A stretch of DNA of 64,000 nucleotides from Cryptomeria japonica. Taxonomy: Eukaryota; Streptophyta; Pinopsida; Cupressales; Cupressaceae. The notes beneath the pieces were generated by a model. The model did not search any database and had not been told where the DNA came from. It saw only the letters and a program-made list of their open reading frames with translations. Below are positions 1 through 10,829 of the stretch, in pieces (the stretch's first letter is position 1; every line of letters begins with the position of its first letter). Location: contig NC_081415.1 in assembly GCF_030272615.1 (NCBI RefSeq), positions 627,224,240-627,288,239 on the forward strand, given 5' to 3'. A program made the position numbers and the translations under genes.

Positions 1-797
1 CTAAGTATGTGAAGGAATTGTTGAAGAAGTTTGGGTTAGCTGATTCCAAACCTATTGGAACTCCTATGGTGACTGGATGCAAGTTGTCTAAGCATGATGA
101 ATCTCAAAAAGTTAATCAGATCATGTATAGATCTATGGCTGTTGGACTGCTATACTTGACTCAGACTAGACCATATATTATGCATGTTGTTTGTCTTTGT
201 GCAATATTTCAAGTTGATCCTAAAGAAAGTCATGTTATTATTGTGAAGAGGATTTTTAGATACTTGAAGGGGACAATTGACTATGGTTTGTGGTATCCGA
301 AGAATTATGATTTCATGTTATGTGCTTATAATGATGCTGATTGGGCAGGTGATGTTGATGACTGGAAGATAAGTACCGGTGGAGCATTATTTTTGGGAAA
401 GAAGTTAGTTTCATGGGAAAGTAAGAAGCAAGATGATATTTCTCTGTCTACTGCAGAAGCTAAATATTTTGTTGTTGCTAGCAACTATACTCAGATAGTT
501 TAGATGAAGCATATGTTGAAGTAAATTAGAGTTATTTATGATGAGCCTACTGTTATATATTGTGACAATTCAAGTGTTATTAATATTTCCAAGAATCTTG
601 TACTACATTCTAAAACAAAGCATATATCAATTAAGTATAATTTCTTGAGGGAGAAAGTCAATGATGAAGAAGTCAAATTGGAATATGTATCTACAAAGGA
701 TCAAATTACAAATATATTCACTAAGCCTTTGCCTGCAAATACATTTGTATATCTGAGAGACAAGTTAGGGGTTCCTGCCCCTTCTGATGTGAACTAG
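1..797 (+). pseudogene. Copia pol 3' end (RT end and RNase H), element A-outer
   Basis: C-terminal end of a Ty1/Copia polyprotein, cut off by the window start. The frame shows the end of reverse transcriptase and the RNase H region: GLLYLTQTRP, KRIFRYLKGT, the DADWAGD motif, LSTAEAKY, YCDNSS and NIFTKPLP, then a terminal stop at 795-797. Two in-frame stops (near 501 and 522) break it, so it is not functional. It is closely similar to the same region of A-inner near 5465-6259, so the two belong to one family. The rest of this element lies upstream of the window and at 8194-8824 and 26021-27018. Seen directly: motifs and stops. Inferred: membership in A-outer, from the CTACT duplication around A-inner. 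Confidence 0.9.
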
Positions 798-874
798 ATG
801 CATTGAGAAGCATCAATCCGGTGGACTTTATAGTCTTATCTTCTTATCCAAATTGATGAGTGGGTGTTGCTACT
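798..874 (+). mobile_element. A-outer 3' untranslated segment, left piece
   Basis: Short non-coding stretch between the pol stop of A-outer and the 5' LTR of A-inner. It matches the equivalent stretch of A-inner (about 6260-6335). It breaks off at CTACT (870-874), and the same sequence resumes after CTACT at 8194-8198. This is the left half of the insertion site of A-inner. Confidence 0.8.
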
Positions 875-2066
875 TGTTGGATATTTGCTGCTAGGATATG
901 TTGTTATCATTAATATCAACATATTCCTATCTTTCGGTGTTTCAATGACTGCAGTGAGTTAAGTTGGTATTTGACACGCTAAGCTCTAGTATGATCATAT
1001 CTTTGGTTGCAGATTTGGGAGAGTACTTGGGATGTTCATGTGTATCTTCAATTTAGATGGTTCGTGATTTGGTTCTATACAACTTCTCTTTCTTGTCTGA
1101 GTTGTTGTTGTTGAGTGTTCTTGAGTGTTAGCGTGTTGATCGATGAAGATTTGATTAAGTGGTGTTGGTGCAACTATTGCAGATGGTTCTAACATTCTTG
1201 TTGGTGTTTTCTATTCGCGTCCTCTTTGTTTTGGTGGTCTGCATTGATCATTGTGCGTGTTATAGAGGATCTTATGGGTTCAGTGATATTCTTCATGTTA
1301 TGCGATATTTTCGATGGTGTAACATGTTGCGATTGATCTTGGTGAGATTTCTAGTGGTGTTGTATGTTCAAGGATTTGATTTGGGTCCATTATATGTTGT
1401 CTATGGAGTTGTATTATTCTGGTGGTTGATTTTTGTATCGTGTGATGTAATTTTGTAACTAGGTCTTGAGCATTGAGTCGACCTTGTAGTCAAGGTCGAT
1501 GATATGTATAAATAGGTGTTATATTCATGTAATTTGGGTATGGGTGTTGTGTTTGCATTATCAGAGAGTGTTGTATGTGCGAATAAGTGAATTCATCTTT
1601 TGATGTGGTGTATTGAGCAAAGAGTGTTGCAAAGAAGATAAATGTGCTTAACTGGAATTGCCATCAAGCATTAAGAGATGTTATTCTTTCATTTCATATT
1701 AACTAGATTGTAGTTTGAATATTATTGTAAGATAGTGAACCTTCCCTGAGGGTTGGAACCTTCTAGGTCATTATATTTTGAGCAGTGAGCTCTAGGTAGT
1801 GTGCCTGAATGCATGTTCATTCCCCATTTTAATATTTACACATACTACTGTAGAGTACCATCTTATTGTGGGTAGTTCCCACCATGGTTTTTCCCTTAAC
1901 TAGGTTTCCCACATCAAAATCTTGGTGTTATGTGTGTTGTTGTTATTATGTTCATTTGTGCTCTTATTTCTATTGATAGGATTTGAGGTATTGCTTAAAT
2001 TGTTTAATCCGATGAAAACTGATTCACCCCCCACCTCTCAATTTTCCTTCATTGTTGTTGCCAACA
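875..2066 (+). repeat. 5' LTR of A-inner
   Basis: 1192-bp LTR with TGTTGG and CCAACA ends. It is shared over most of its length with 6617-8193 (apart from a later insertion there), and its distal part with 26021-27018. A TATA-like TATAAATAGG at 1507-1516 is a likely promoter core. The R/U5 part carries the block GTGGGTAG..CCCACC near 1867-1888 and a short C run near 2025-2032, both found in the other Copia LTRs of the window. The primer-binding site follows directly. Confidence 0.9.
1507..1516 (+). promoter_or_regulatory. TATA box in A-inner 5' LTR
   Basis: TATAAATAGG in the middle of the LTR. The partner LTRs have the same box near 7275-7286 and a variant near 26447. It probably sets transcription start of the element. 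Inferred from consensus only. Confidence 0.6.
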
Positions 2067-2068
2067 AT

Positions 2069-2086
2069 TGGTATCAGAACTAGATC
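2069..2086 (+). other. Primer-binding site, tRNA-Met type (A-inner)
   Basis: TGGTATCAGAAC lies two bases after the LTR end. It matches the usual plant Copia primer site complementary to the 3' end of initiator tRNA-Met (TGGTATCAGAGC), with one change. This position fixes the 5' LTR boundary and the plus orientation. Confidence 0.85.
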
Positions 2087-2122
2087 CTCCAGAAGAAGCT
2101 TGACCGCTTGAGGAGAATCGAG

Positions 2123-3240
2123 ATGACAACCTATGTGTTCAAGAAAGAGAATCTGAGATTTGATGGAAACAATTATACTATATGGAAGGACCAAATGGAG
2201 TGTCACTTGAAGTGTCTTGGAGATGATTATTAGAAGATTACAAAGAATACTTACAATATTCCTCAAAATGGTCTGGTTGTTGCTGCTAAAATCAAGGATC
2301 TTGATCGCAACGTAAGAGCTAAGGAACCATTGCTGAGTGAATTGACTAATTTAGAGATGACTAATGTCATGGGATTGCATACTACACATCAGATCTAGAA
2401 AATATTAGAGACCTTGTATGAAGGAGATGCACAAGTTAATGTTGCTAAGTTGCAGAGTTTGAAAGGAAAGTATGAGACGTTGAACATGGGAGAAGATGAG
2501 AACATAATATCCTTTATGGCTAAAGTGAATGAACTTGTCATGAAAATTAGATGTGTCAGTGGAACCTTTGAAGAAGATGAGATTGTTGCTATTGATGAGA
2601 TCCAGACTGTGACTAATGTGGCAAGAGATATGTTGATTGGAAAGTTTGTTGCTTTTGAGTTGATTGAATTTGGAGAATTACATGGCAAAATTGAGACTAC
2701 ATTTAAAGCCTCTATATCTGTGAAGCAGAATTATGATCCGAGAGAGAGTTCATCTAAGGTTTCCAAATATGAAAGAGAAATGAGAGAAATGGAAGAACAA
2801 GAGAGAGTTGGATGATCTTGAGCACTTATTGCTTGAAGATTTCTTAAGGGAGCTAGTAAGTATGATGGAAAGTTACCTTTGAAATGTTTCTCTTATAATA
2901 AGATGGGATATTTTTCTTCTAGGTGTCTTGAAGGAATGTTAAGGTATGATAAGCATGATAAATATGATAGATCTGATAAGAGGATAGATATGAGAAGCAT
3001 GATAATTATGATAAGCCCTATAAGCCTAACCAGAAGTACAGGTATCAAAAGAGATGTTATTATTCTATTAATGAAGATGTGACAGATGAAGAGTTTGAGA
3101 ATGCGAATTCAGAAGATGAATTTGTATTTATTCCTATCAAGGAAGATGATATGGTACCAGTGAATTCTACAAGATGCATTGTTGAGTAGAAAGCTTTGGA
3201 TGCTAAGATTGAAGAGAAAGATGAATGAGTAATTGACATT
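2123..3240 (+). pseudogene. Copia gag (A-inner)
   Basis: Capsid-type Gag of a Copia element. The start ATG at 2123 comes about 40 bases after the primer site and opens with MTTYVFKKENLRFDG and NNYTIWKDQMECHL, the usual N-terminal pattern. The frame runs through in-frame stops near 2234 and 2396, then an intact block 2414-2815 (KGKYETLNMGEDENI, SFMAKVNELV). A degenerate zinc knuckle follows near 2882 (KCFSYNKMGYFSSRC), where the second cysteine is replaced by tyrosine. A shift to another frame is needed to enter the protease at about 3220. Non-functional remnant; family assignment is firm. Confidence 0.85.
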
Positions 3241-6200
3241 GGTTGTTCACATCATATGATAGGTGATAAAAGAAAATTTGTGAATATGGAGAGGTATGAT
3301 GGTGGCATAGTGAGATTTGGAGATGATAAAGCTTGTGTGATTCATGGTAGAGGTTCTATTTCTTTTGATGGTAAGCATAATATTGATGATATCTTATATG
3401 TTGAAGGATTGAAGCATAATCTTTTGAGTCTTGGATAGATGGTTGACAAGGGATATGATTTGCAATTCAAGAATGGTAAATGCAAGATTCTAAATGCCTC
3501 TGGTATAGATATTGAATTAGGGACTAAGACTAAAGGTCATATCTTTCACTTGAATGCCGGTGAGAAAAGTTGTTTGATTACTCAAATAGATGAAAGTTGC
3601 TTGTGGCATAGAAGGATGTGTCATGTTAATTTTGACTTCATGATAAGGATAAGCTCTATGCAAGCTGTAAGGGATCTACCTAAGATTGTGAAGCCTTCTA
3701 ATCTAGTATGTAAAGAATGTCAATTGGGAAAGCAAACAAGAAATTCATTTAAAAGTAATTTGTATACATCTAATGATTTGGACCTTGTGCATACTGATTT
3801 GTGTGGTCCTACAAGAGTGAGAAGCATGCAGGGTGACAGATATTTTATGTTGATGATTGATGACTGCTCTAGAATGATGTGGGTTACCTTTCTAAGGGAG
3901 AAATTAGAAGCATTGGAGAAATTCAAGATATTCAAAGCTAAGGTGGAGACAGAAATAAGGTTGAAGCTGAAGTGCTTGAGATCTAACAGAGGGGGAGAAT
4001 TAACATATGGTGAGTTTGATTCATTTTGTGAGAGGAATGGAATTAGAAGACAGTTATCTACTCCTAGAACCCCTCAATAGAATGATGTTGTTGAAAGGAA
4101 GAACATACCCACCTTGGATGTTGTTAGGACTATGTTGATTAAAGGAAATCTTGCAGAGGCCTTTTGGAGAGAAGTTCTTAACACTATTGTTTACACATTC
4201 AACTGGATGCATATAAAAGGTGATTCTAGTAAGACTCCTTATGAGCTATGGTTTGTTCATGTTCCTACAGTTAGATATTTCAGAGATTTTGGAAGCAAAT
4301 GTTATATCAAAAGAGATAAGGATATAGGAAAGTTTGATGCAAGATATTTTCTTGGGTTATTCTACTAAGAGCAAAGCCTAGTGGTGTTAGAATAAGAGGC
4401 TAAAGAAGGTAGTGGAAAGTGAAAATGTTAAGGTTGATGAATGTCATGGGAAGCAAGTCAGAGCATGTGGATATGAGTTTGATGATCAAGATTTTATTTC
4501 AAAGCCTAAGCAAATTGAGATCTTAAAGCAAAATGATCTGATAGAGATAGTTAATCTAGATATTGTTGTTGTCGGTGAAGAAGTTCAAGAGTCTAACAAT
4601 TAGAACAATCAGAAGACTCTGAGGTATGTGAAATTGAATCATTCATAAAATCAGATTATTGGTGACAAAAATAAAGGTGTGATGACTAGGAGATAGATTG
4701 TTGCTGAAGAGATATGTTTGATTTCCAAGATTGAACCTAAAGATGTTGTAGAAGCATGTAAAGATGAGAATTGGATAAAATCAATGGAAGAAGAGTTGAA
4801 TCAGATTGAGAAGAATAACATATGGGAGCTTGTTTTGAGACCTAAAGACAAGAATGTGATTGGCACTAAATGGGTGTTCCAGAATAAACTGAATGAAGTG
4901 GTTAGAAATAAAGCAATATTGGTATATAAGGCATGTTCTCAGATGGAAGGAATTGATTATGAGGAGACTTTTTCTCTAGTAGCTAGAATTGAATCTCTTA
5001 GATTACTTCTTGCATATGTTGCTTATAAGAGTTTCAAGGTATATCAAATGGATGTTAAGTTGGCCTTTTTGAATGGTGATTTGGAAGAGGAAGTCTACAT
5101 TGAGCAACCAGATGGTTTTTCATTATTAGACGAAGGAGACATGGTATGCAAACTGAAGAAATCACTATATGGAATAAAAAAAGCCCCTAGAGCTTAGTAT
5201 GCTAGATTGGACATGTATTTGATGAAGTTGGGATTCTATAAAGGTACTATTGATAGTAACTTATAATTTAAGGTTGATAATGATAACATTTTAATTGTTG
5301 AATTTTTTGTTGATGACTTTATTTTTGGAGGAGATGATGGTTTGAGTATGAATTTTGTTGATGATATGCAAAAGAAGTTTAAAATTTCTATGATAGCTGA
5401 GATGAAATTCTTCTTAGGATTGCAGATTACACAAATTGACAAAGGCATTTTCATTTCTCAAGCTAAGTATATGAAGGAATTGTTGAAGAAGTGTGGGTTA
5501 GATTACTCTAAACCTGTTGGAACTCCTATGGTGACTGGATGCAAGTTGTCCAAGCATGATGAATCTCATAAAGTTAATTAGACTTTGTATATATCTATGG
5601 TTGGTGGATTGTTATACTTGACTCAAACTAGACCGGATATTATGCATGTTGTTTGTCTTTGTGCTAGATTTCAAGCTAATCGTAAAGAGAGTCATGTTAC
5701 TATTGTGAAGAGGATTTTCAAATACTTGAAGGGGACAGTTGACTATGGTTTATGGTATCTAAAGAATGATGATTTCATGTTATGTGCCTATACTAATGCT
5801 AATTGGGTTGGTGATGTTGATGACCAGAAGAGAACTACCAGTGGAGCTTTATTTTGGGGAAAGAAATTGGTTTCATGGTCCAGTAAGAAACAATATGCTA
5901 TATCTCTATCTACTGCAGAAGTTGAATACATTGTTGCTACTAGCAACTGTACTCAGGTAGTTTGGATGAAGCAGATATTGAAGGATATTAGAGTTGTTTA
6001 TGATGAGCCTACTATTATATATTGTGATAATTCAAGTGCTATCAATATTTCCAATAATCTAGTACTACATTGTAAAACAAAGCATATATCAATTAAGTAT
6101 CATTTCTTGAGGGAGAAAGTTAGTGATGAAGAAGTCAGATAGGAGTATGTATCTACAAAGGATCAGATTGCAAATATCTTTACTAAGCCTTTGCCTATAG

Positions 6201-6259
6201 ATACATTTATATATTTGAGAGACAAATTAGGGGTCTCTTCCCCTCCTAATGAGAACTAG
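3220..6259 (+). pseudogene. Copia pol: protease, integrase, RT, RNase H (A-inner)
   Basis: Order PR-IN-RT-RH is diagnostic for Ty1/Copia. The protease remnant reads VIDIGCSHHM, with the catalytic DSG triad altered. Integrase has the HHCC region (WHRRMCHVNF ... CKECQLGK), first catalytic Asp in HTDLCG, and RSNRGGE where the second catalytic Asp is changed to Asn. RT has [44 protein letters not shown] and FFVDDFIFGG. RNase H ends in NIFTKPLP with the stop at 6257-6259. Stops at 3436, 4078, 4366, 4601, 5195, 5579 and elsewhere, plus a frame change near 4370-4410, make it dead. About 1010 codons, normal length for the family. Confidence 0.9.
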
Positions 6260-6616
6260 ATGCATTGTGATGCATCAATCCGGTGAAATCTAGAATCTTA
6301 TCTTCTTATCCGGATTGATGAGTTGGTGTTTCTACTTAGTCAGAGTAGTCAATGTGTGGTTTAGATGTTCATATTTGTCAGTTTATCCTAAAGGGGAGAG
6401 ATTATCTGGTAAAGGGGGGGAATAATAATGATTTGTATTCTATCTTGGGCATTGCTATCAAAGGGGGAGAGAAGCATATGAAAAAATGCCTTATCCTTGA
6501 AGTTTTGTGTGCATGATCTTAGGGGGAGTTTGTTGAAGATTGTTGGTGTTGATTTATTCCTTTGCATTGATTGTTTTTCACATTCATATGTTTCCATCAC
6601 TGCTAAAGGGGGAGAT
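6260..6616 (+). other. 3' untranslated part with repeated polypurine tracts (A-inner)
   Basis: Non-coding stretch between pol and the 3' LTR. It holds several G-rich purine runs (near 6391, 6413, 6461, 6522), and the terminal one, AAAGGGGGAGA at 6605-6615, touches the LTR start. The last is the likely plus-strand primer. Repeated GGGGGAGA motifs before the 3' LTR recur in A-outer and B. Confidence 0.8.
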
Positions 6617-8193
6617 TGTTGGATATTGTTGTTGCTAGGATATGTTGTTGTCATTGATGTCAACATATTCTTGTGTTTTAGTGTTTTGGTGTTTCGATGT
6701 TTCGGTGACTGTAGTAAGTTAAGTTGGTAGTCAACCTACTGAGCTCTGGTATGATCATATCTTTGGTTGCAGATTTGGAAGAGTGTTTGGGATATTCGTG
6801 TGTATCTTTAATTTAGATGTTTCATGATTTGGTGCTCCGCAAGTTATCTTTCTTGTCTGAGTTTCTATTGTTGAGTGTTGTTAAGTGTTGTTGAGTGTTA
6901 GCATGTTGATCGATGAAGATTTTATTAAGTGGTGTTGGTGCAGCTATTGCAGATGGTTCTAACATGCTTGTTGGTGTTTCATAATCATGTCATATTTATT
7001 TTTGTGGTATGCATTGATCATTGTGCACATTATTGAAGATCTTATGGGTCCGGTGATATTCTTCATGTTATGTGGTATTTTCAGTAGTGTAACATGTTGA
7101 GGTTGATCTTGGCAAGATTTCTAGTGGTGTTGCATATTAGAGGATTTGATTTGGGTCCATGATATGTCATCTATGGAATTGTATTAGTCTAGTGGTTGAT
7201 TTATGTATTGTGTGATGTAATTTCATAACTAGGTCTTGAGGGTTGAGCCGAACTTATAGTCAAGGTTGATGATCTATATAAATAGGTGTTATATTCATTT
7301 AATTTGGGTATGGATGTTGTGTCTGCATTACTAGAGAGTGGTATATGTGTTACAAGCTAGGGTTGTCATTGCACCAAAAAATCGACCTGTCAATGCTCAA
7401 TACAACCACTAGACTTATAGAATCCACAGGAGGCTATTAACCATGTCGCGAATCTCTACGAGGGATGTTGGCCCACTGCCAACAATCCCCCTCCCAGTGT
7501 CACTCACCATAGCCTACATGATTTGAACCTATGACCAAGCTCTAATACCACTTGTTACAAGCTAGGGTTGTCATTGCGCCAAAACATCGACCTGTCAATG
7601 CCCAATACAACCACTAGACTTATAGAATCCACAGGAGGTTGTTAAACCATGTCGCAAATCTCCGTGAGGGATGTTGGCCCACTACCAATAGTATGTGTGA
7701 ATAAGTGAATTTATCTTCCTATGTGGTGTATTGAGGAAAGAGTATTGCAGAGAAAACAAATGTTCTTAACCAAAACTATCATCAAGCATTAGGAGATGTT
7801 ATTATTTCAATTCATCTTAAACATATTGTAGTCCAAATATTATTGTAAGGTAGTGAAACTTCCTTGAGGGTTGGAGCCTTCTGGTTCATTATATTTTGAG
7901 CAGTGGTCTCTAGGATGTGTGCCTGAATGCATGTGCATTCCCCATTGTAATATTTACACATACTACTATAGAATATCATATTATTGTGGGTAGGTTCCCA
8001 CTGTGGTTTTTCCCTTAACCAGGTTTTCCATGTCAAAATCTTGGTGTTATATGTGTTGCTATTATTATGTTCATTTTTTATCTTATTGTTGCTAATGGGA
8101 TCTAAGATTGTGCTTAAATTGTTTAATCCGGTGAAAATTGATTCACCACCCCCCCCCCCCCTTCTCAATTTTCCTTCATTATTGTTGCCAACA
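6617..8193 (+). repeat. 3' LTR of A-inner, enlarged by a 343-bp insertion
   Basis: Starts TGTTGGATATT right after the purine tract and ends CCAACA at 8188-8193. It is 1577 bp, against 1192 bp for the 5' LTR. Most of the excess is the TRIM-like element at 7348-7690, absent from the partner. Poly-C at 8149-8161 sits just before the LTR end. Confidence 0.9.
7348..7690 (-). mobile_element. TRIM-like miniature LTR retrotransposon
   Basis: Two direct repeats of about 137 bp (7348-7484 and 7553-7690, offset 205) flank a 68-bp centre. Read on the minus strand the repeats begin TGTTGGC (the copy at the 5' end is mutated to TATTGG) and end TTGTAACA. The centre starts with TGGTATTAGAGCT, a tRNA-Met primer site adjacent to the upstream repeat, and ends with GGGAGGGGGAT, a polypurine tract touching the downstream repeat. 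It codes for nothing. Flanks are ATATG (7343-7347) and GTATG (7691-7695), a 5-bp duplication with one mismatch. The partner LTR at 875-2066 lacks it. Size and layout fit terminal-repeat retrotransposons in miniature; movement would depend on enzymes from another element. Confidence 0.85.
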
Positions 8194-8476
8194 CTACTCA
8201 GTCGGATTAGTCAGTGAGTGGTTCAGTTGTTTATATTTGTGAGATTGTTCTAAGGGGGAGAGATTATCTAGTAAAAGGGGGAGAGAATAATGATTTGTAT
8301 GTGTCTTTGGCATTGTTGTCAAAGACAGAGAGAAGCATGTGAAAAGCAGCCTTATCTTGAAGCTTTGTGTACATGATCTTAGGGAAAGATTGTTGGAGAT
8401 TGTTTGTGTTTATTTATTTCTTTGCATTGATTGTTTTTCATATTCATAAGTTTCCATCAATGCCAAAGGGGGAGAT
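8194..8476 (+). mobile_element. A-outer 3' untranslated segment, right piece, with polypurine tracts
   Basis: Resumes the A-outer 3' region after the CTACT duplication. It matches A-inner 6331-6616, with purine runs near 8251, 8277 and a terminal AAAGGGGGAGA at 8465-8475, right before an LTR start at 8477. Confidence 0.85.
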
Positions 8477-8824
8477 TGTTGGACATTGTTGCTACTCAGA
8501 TATATTGTTATCATTGATGTCAACACATTCTTGTGTTTTTGTGTTCTGGTGATTGCAGAGAGTTGATCTGGTTGGTTTATCTATTTGATATGCTAGAGAA
8601 TCTTGATTCAGTATTGGTTTGATGAGGCTAAGTGATGATTTGATTGATTTATGGATTATGGTATGAGGATTGGTTTTTCAGTGTTCAATGTTGTAGCACA
8701 TTTTGATATTTGACTTGTTGTGCTCCAGAACGATTATATCTTGAGTTGCATATTTGAGAGAGTGTTTGGGATATTCATGTGTATCTACAATTTAGATGGT
8801 TCTTGATTTGGTGCTCCAAAATTT
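8477..8824 (+). repeat. A-outer 3' LTR, proximal part
   Basis: Begins TGTTGGACATTG after the purine tract and matches the first part of the A-inner LTRs. It stops in the middle of homology (after TGGTGCTCC..) at the start of element B's 5' LTR. The homology resumes at about 26021. Confidence 0.85.
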
Positions 8825-9541
8825 TGTTGGCAATTTGGAGGAATTGATTATGTGTTACATTGATGTTTTGTCATTGATGTCAATACTAGTTGCTTTGGTT
8901 GTTTACTGGTATCTGGTTGGTCCTGGTAGGATGATTGGTATGTTCTCATTGTAGATCATGGTATGCAAGTGAATAATATAATAATCATTCATGCAAGGGA
9001 TTTGGTCAATCATAGGTGATCAAGTTGGGTTTATGCAAGAGGTTTAAGACCTCTAGTATTGAGCTTAACCAGAACTGTACTCACGCATAGGAGATGCTAC
9101 TATTGCAGTTCAATATTCCTTTTGGATTGTACTCTAGATTTCTTATGTAGTTAGTGAGACTCCTTTTGTAATGAGTAGTGTGCTCTAGGCTATTGGTCTT
9201 CCTACAAGTGACGGCCCCTCAATTTGTAATCACATACTCACTACAGAAGTATTATCTGACTATGGGTAGGCTTCCCACCATGGTTTTTCCCTTTTCCGAG
9301 TTTTCCATGTACAAATCTTGGTGTAATGTGGATGGTAACTATTCTCTAATTGTTTCTTATGCTTAATTGGTATATCTACTATTTTGGTAATTGGTTTATG
9401 TATTTCGGTATTGATCTTATGTGTTGTGTTCTAGTAATAAAGTTTTAAATGCTTAAGGTTTTGGTAATCTAGTGACAACTGATTCACCCCCCCCCCCCCC
9501 CCCGCTTTTAGTTGTCCTCCGATTATTTGAACTGTCTAACA
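8825..9541 (+). repeat. 5' LTR of B, internally deleted
   Basis: TGTTGGCAATTTGG start and TCTAACA end, 717 bp. The 3' partner is 1215 bp. Both agree at their two ends, but about 500 bp are missing here at roughly 8940, so the promoter region is probably lost. A run of 17 C lies at 9487-9503. Confidence 0.85.
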
Positions 9542-9542
9542 A

Positions 9543-9560
9543 TTGTTATCAGAACTTTGG
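9543..9560 (+). other. Primer-binding site of B, mutated
   Basis: TTGTTATCAGAACTTTGG after the LTR end corresponds to the tRNA-Met primer site TGGTATCAGAGC with several changes. It marks the 5' LTR boundary. Confidence 0.7.
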
Positions 9561-9598
9561 TCCTCTCTACAGAAGCTTACCCTCTTGAGGAAGATCAT

Positions 9599-10829
9599 AT
9601 GGCATCTAATAGTTCAAGTTACTCTAGTTCATCTGCAGCTGTCTTCCGAATGGAAATTCCTAGGCTTGATGGAACAAATTACAGAGTATGGAAGATTTGG
9701 ATGGAGACTCATCTGCGATGTCTTGGTAAGGAAATATGGGAGATCACTTAGAATGGTGTAACCCCTTTTAATCCATCATCTTGATATCATCCTTTGAAAA
9801 AATTGGATAAGGAGATTGAGAATGATTGTAGAGCTAAAGAAGTCCTCTTGTGTGCACTTTCTAATCAATAAATAATGGGATTGACTGACAAATCAAAAGC
9901 AAAAGCTAAATGGGACAAGTTGGAGACTCTAAATGAAGGTGACCCTATTGTTAAGATTTCTAAACTTGATGGTTAACGGGTGAGATATAAAAATTTGAAG
10001 ATGGAAGAAGATGAGAGGATTACTGCATTTATGGAAATGTTAAATAAAATTGTCATGGGAATTCAATGTTGTGGTGGATCTCTGAGTGAAGATGAAATAG
10101 TTTTTAAAGTTTTGAGAGCTTTACCACCAGCTCATAAAATGAAGGCTACTACAATTAATGAATTGAGAATAATGGCAAATAATTTTGTCAATAGGGATAC
10201 CTTGGTTGGGAAATTATCTTCTTTTGTGATTGAATAATTTGGACCTTCTAGAGTTGTGAAGTTTGAACCTGCTTTTCATGCATTTACATCATCAACCGGC
10301 AAGCAAGATTGGAAAGATTTGTATGCAAAGGAAATGGAAGATATGAAGAGGGAAGATGAAGAATTTGAGCAACTTGAATCCCTATTTGCTAGAAGAGTAC
10401 CTAAAGGACCGGTAGGAAGTAAGTATGAAGGAAAATTACCCTTTAAATGTTCTGCATGTAATAAGATAGGTCATTTTGCATCTAGATCTCCTGAAAGGAA
10501 TTCAATATTTGAAGAAAGAGATAGAATATCTTTTAAGCCTAACCTTGAATATCAGAACAAGCATAAGTATAGGAGAAACAAAGATAAATCATGTTACTTT
10601 GTTGATGAGGAAGGTGTGACAGATTCTGATGATGAACCGGCACAAGTCTCTGCTAGTGGTTCTAACAATGGAAAGGAATGGGTGTTCTTGGCTATCATGG
10701 AAGATGGTCTAGTATTGGAAGAGAATGTACCTGAAGAAAAGGCCCTTACTACTAAAATTAAAGATAAGGATGAATGGGTAATAGACAGTGGATGTTCATA
10801 TCATATAAATGGAGATAAAAGGAAGTTTT
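9599..10829 (+). pseudogene. Copia gag and start of protease (B)
   Basis: ATG at 9599 begins MASNSSSYSSSSAAVFRMEI, then PRLDGTNYRVWKIWMETHL, a Copia Gag N-terminus. In-frame stops occur near 9749, 9781 and 9974, but the frame is otherwise kept to 10829. It includes a zinc knuckle near 10447 (CSACNKIGHFASRS) whose last cysteine became serine. The protease begins WVIDSGCSYHINGDKRKF near 10778, with the catalytic DSG kept. It is cut at 10829 by element C and continues at 18999 with SLQEFDGGLVRFGDD. Confidence 0.85.

Larger units (their letters stand above)
875..8193 (+). mobile_element. Full-length Copia LTR retrotransposon A-inner, nested in A-outer
   Basis: Complete LTR-internal-LTR structure on the plus strand: 5' LTR 875-2066, a tRNA-Met type primer-binding site from 2069, gag and pol 2123-6259, a 3' untranslated part with purine tracts, and 3' LTR 6617-8193. 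Both LTRs start TGTTGGATATT and end CCAACA. The element is flanked by exact CTACT copies at 870-874 and 8194-8198, and the flanks join to rebuild the 3' end of a related Copia element. The coding region has many stops and at least two frame changes, so it cannot move by itself. The host element is of the same family, so this is a self-family nested insertion. Confidence 0.9.

Noticed and set aside
995-1458. Frames inside the A-inner LTR
   Set aside because: LTR interior; not conserved as open frames in the sister LTRs.
2069-2086. Fragment of a tRNA gene
   Set aside because: Only the primer-site complement of tRNA-Met is present, right after an LTR end; no cloverleaf.
7348-7690. Cassandra-type TRIM with 5S rRNA promoter
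   Set aside because: The 137-bp repeats show no 5S rRNA-like internal promoter boxes that I can recognise.
1-8193. Tandem Copia elements sharing a single LTR
   Set aside because: Exact CTACT copies flank 875-8193, and the 3' region resumes at 8194, so nested insertion explains everything.
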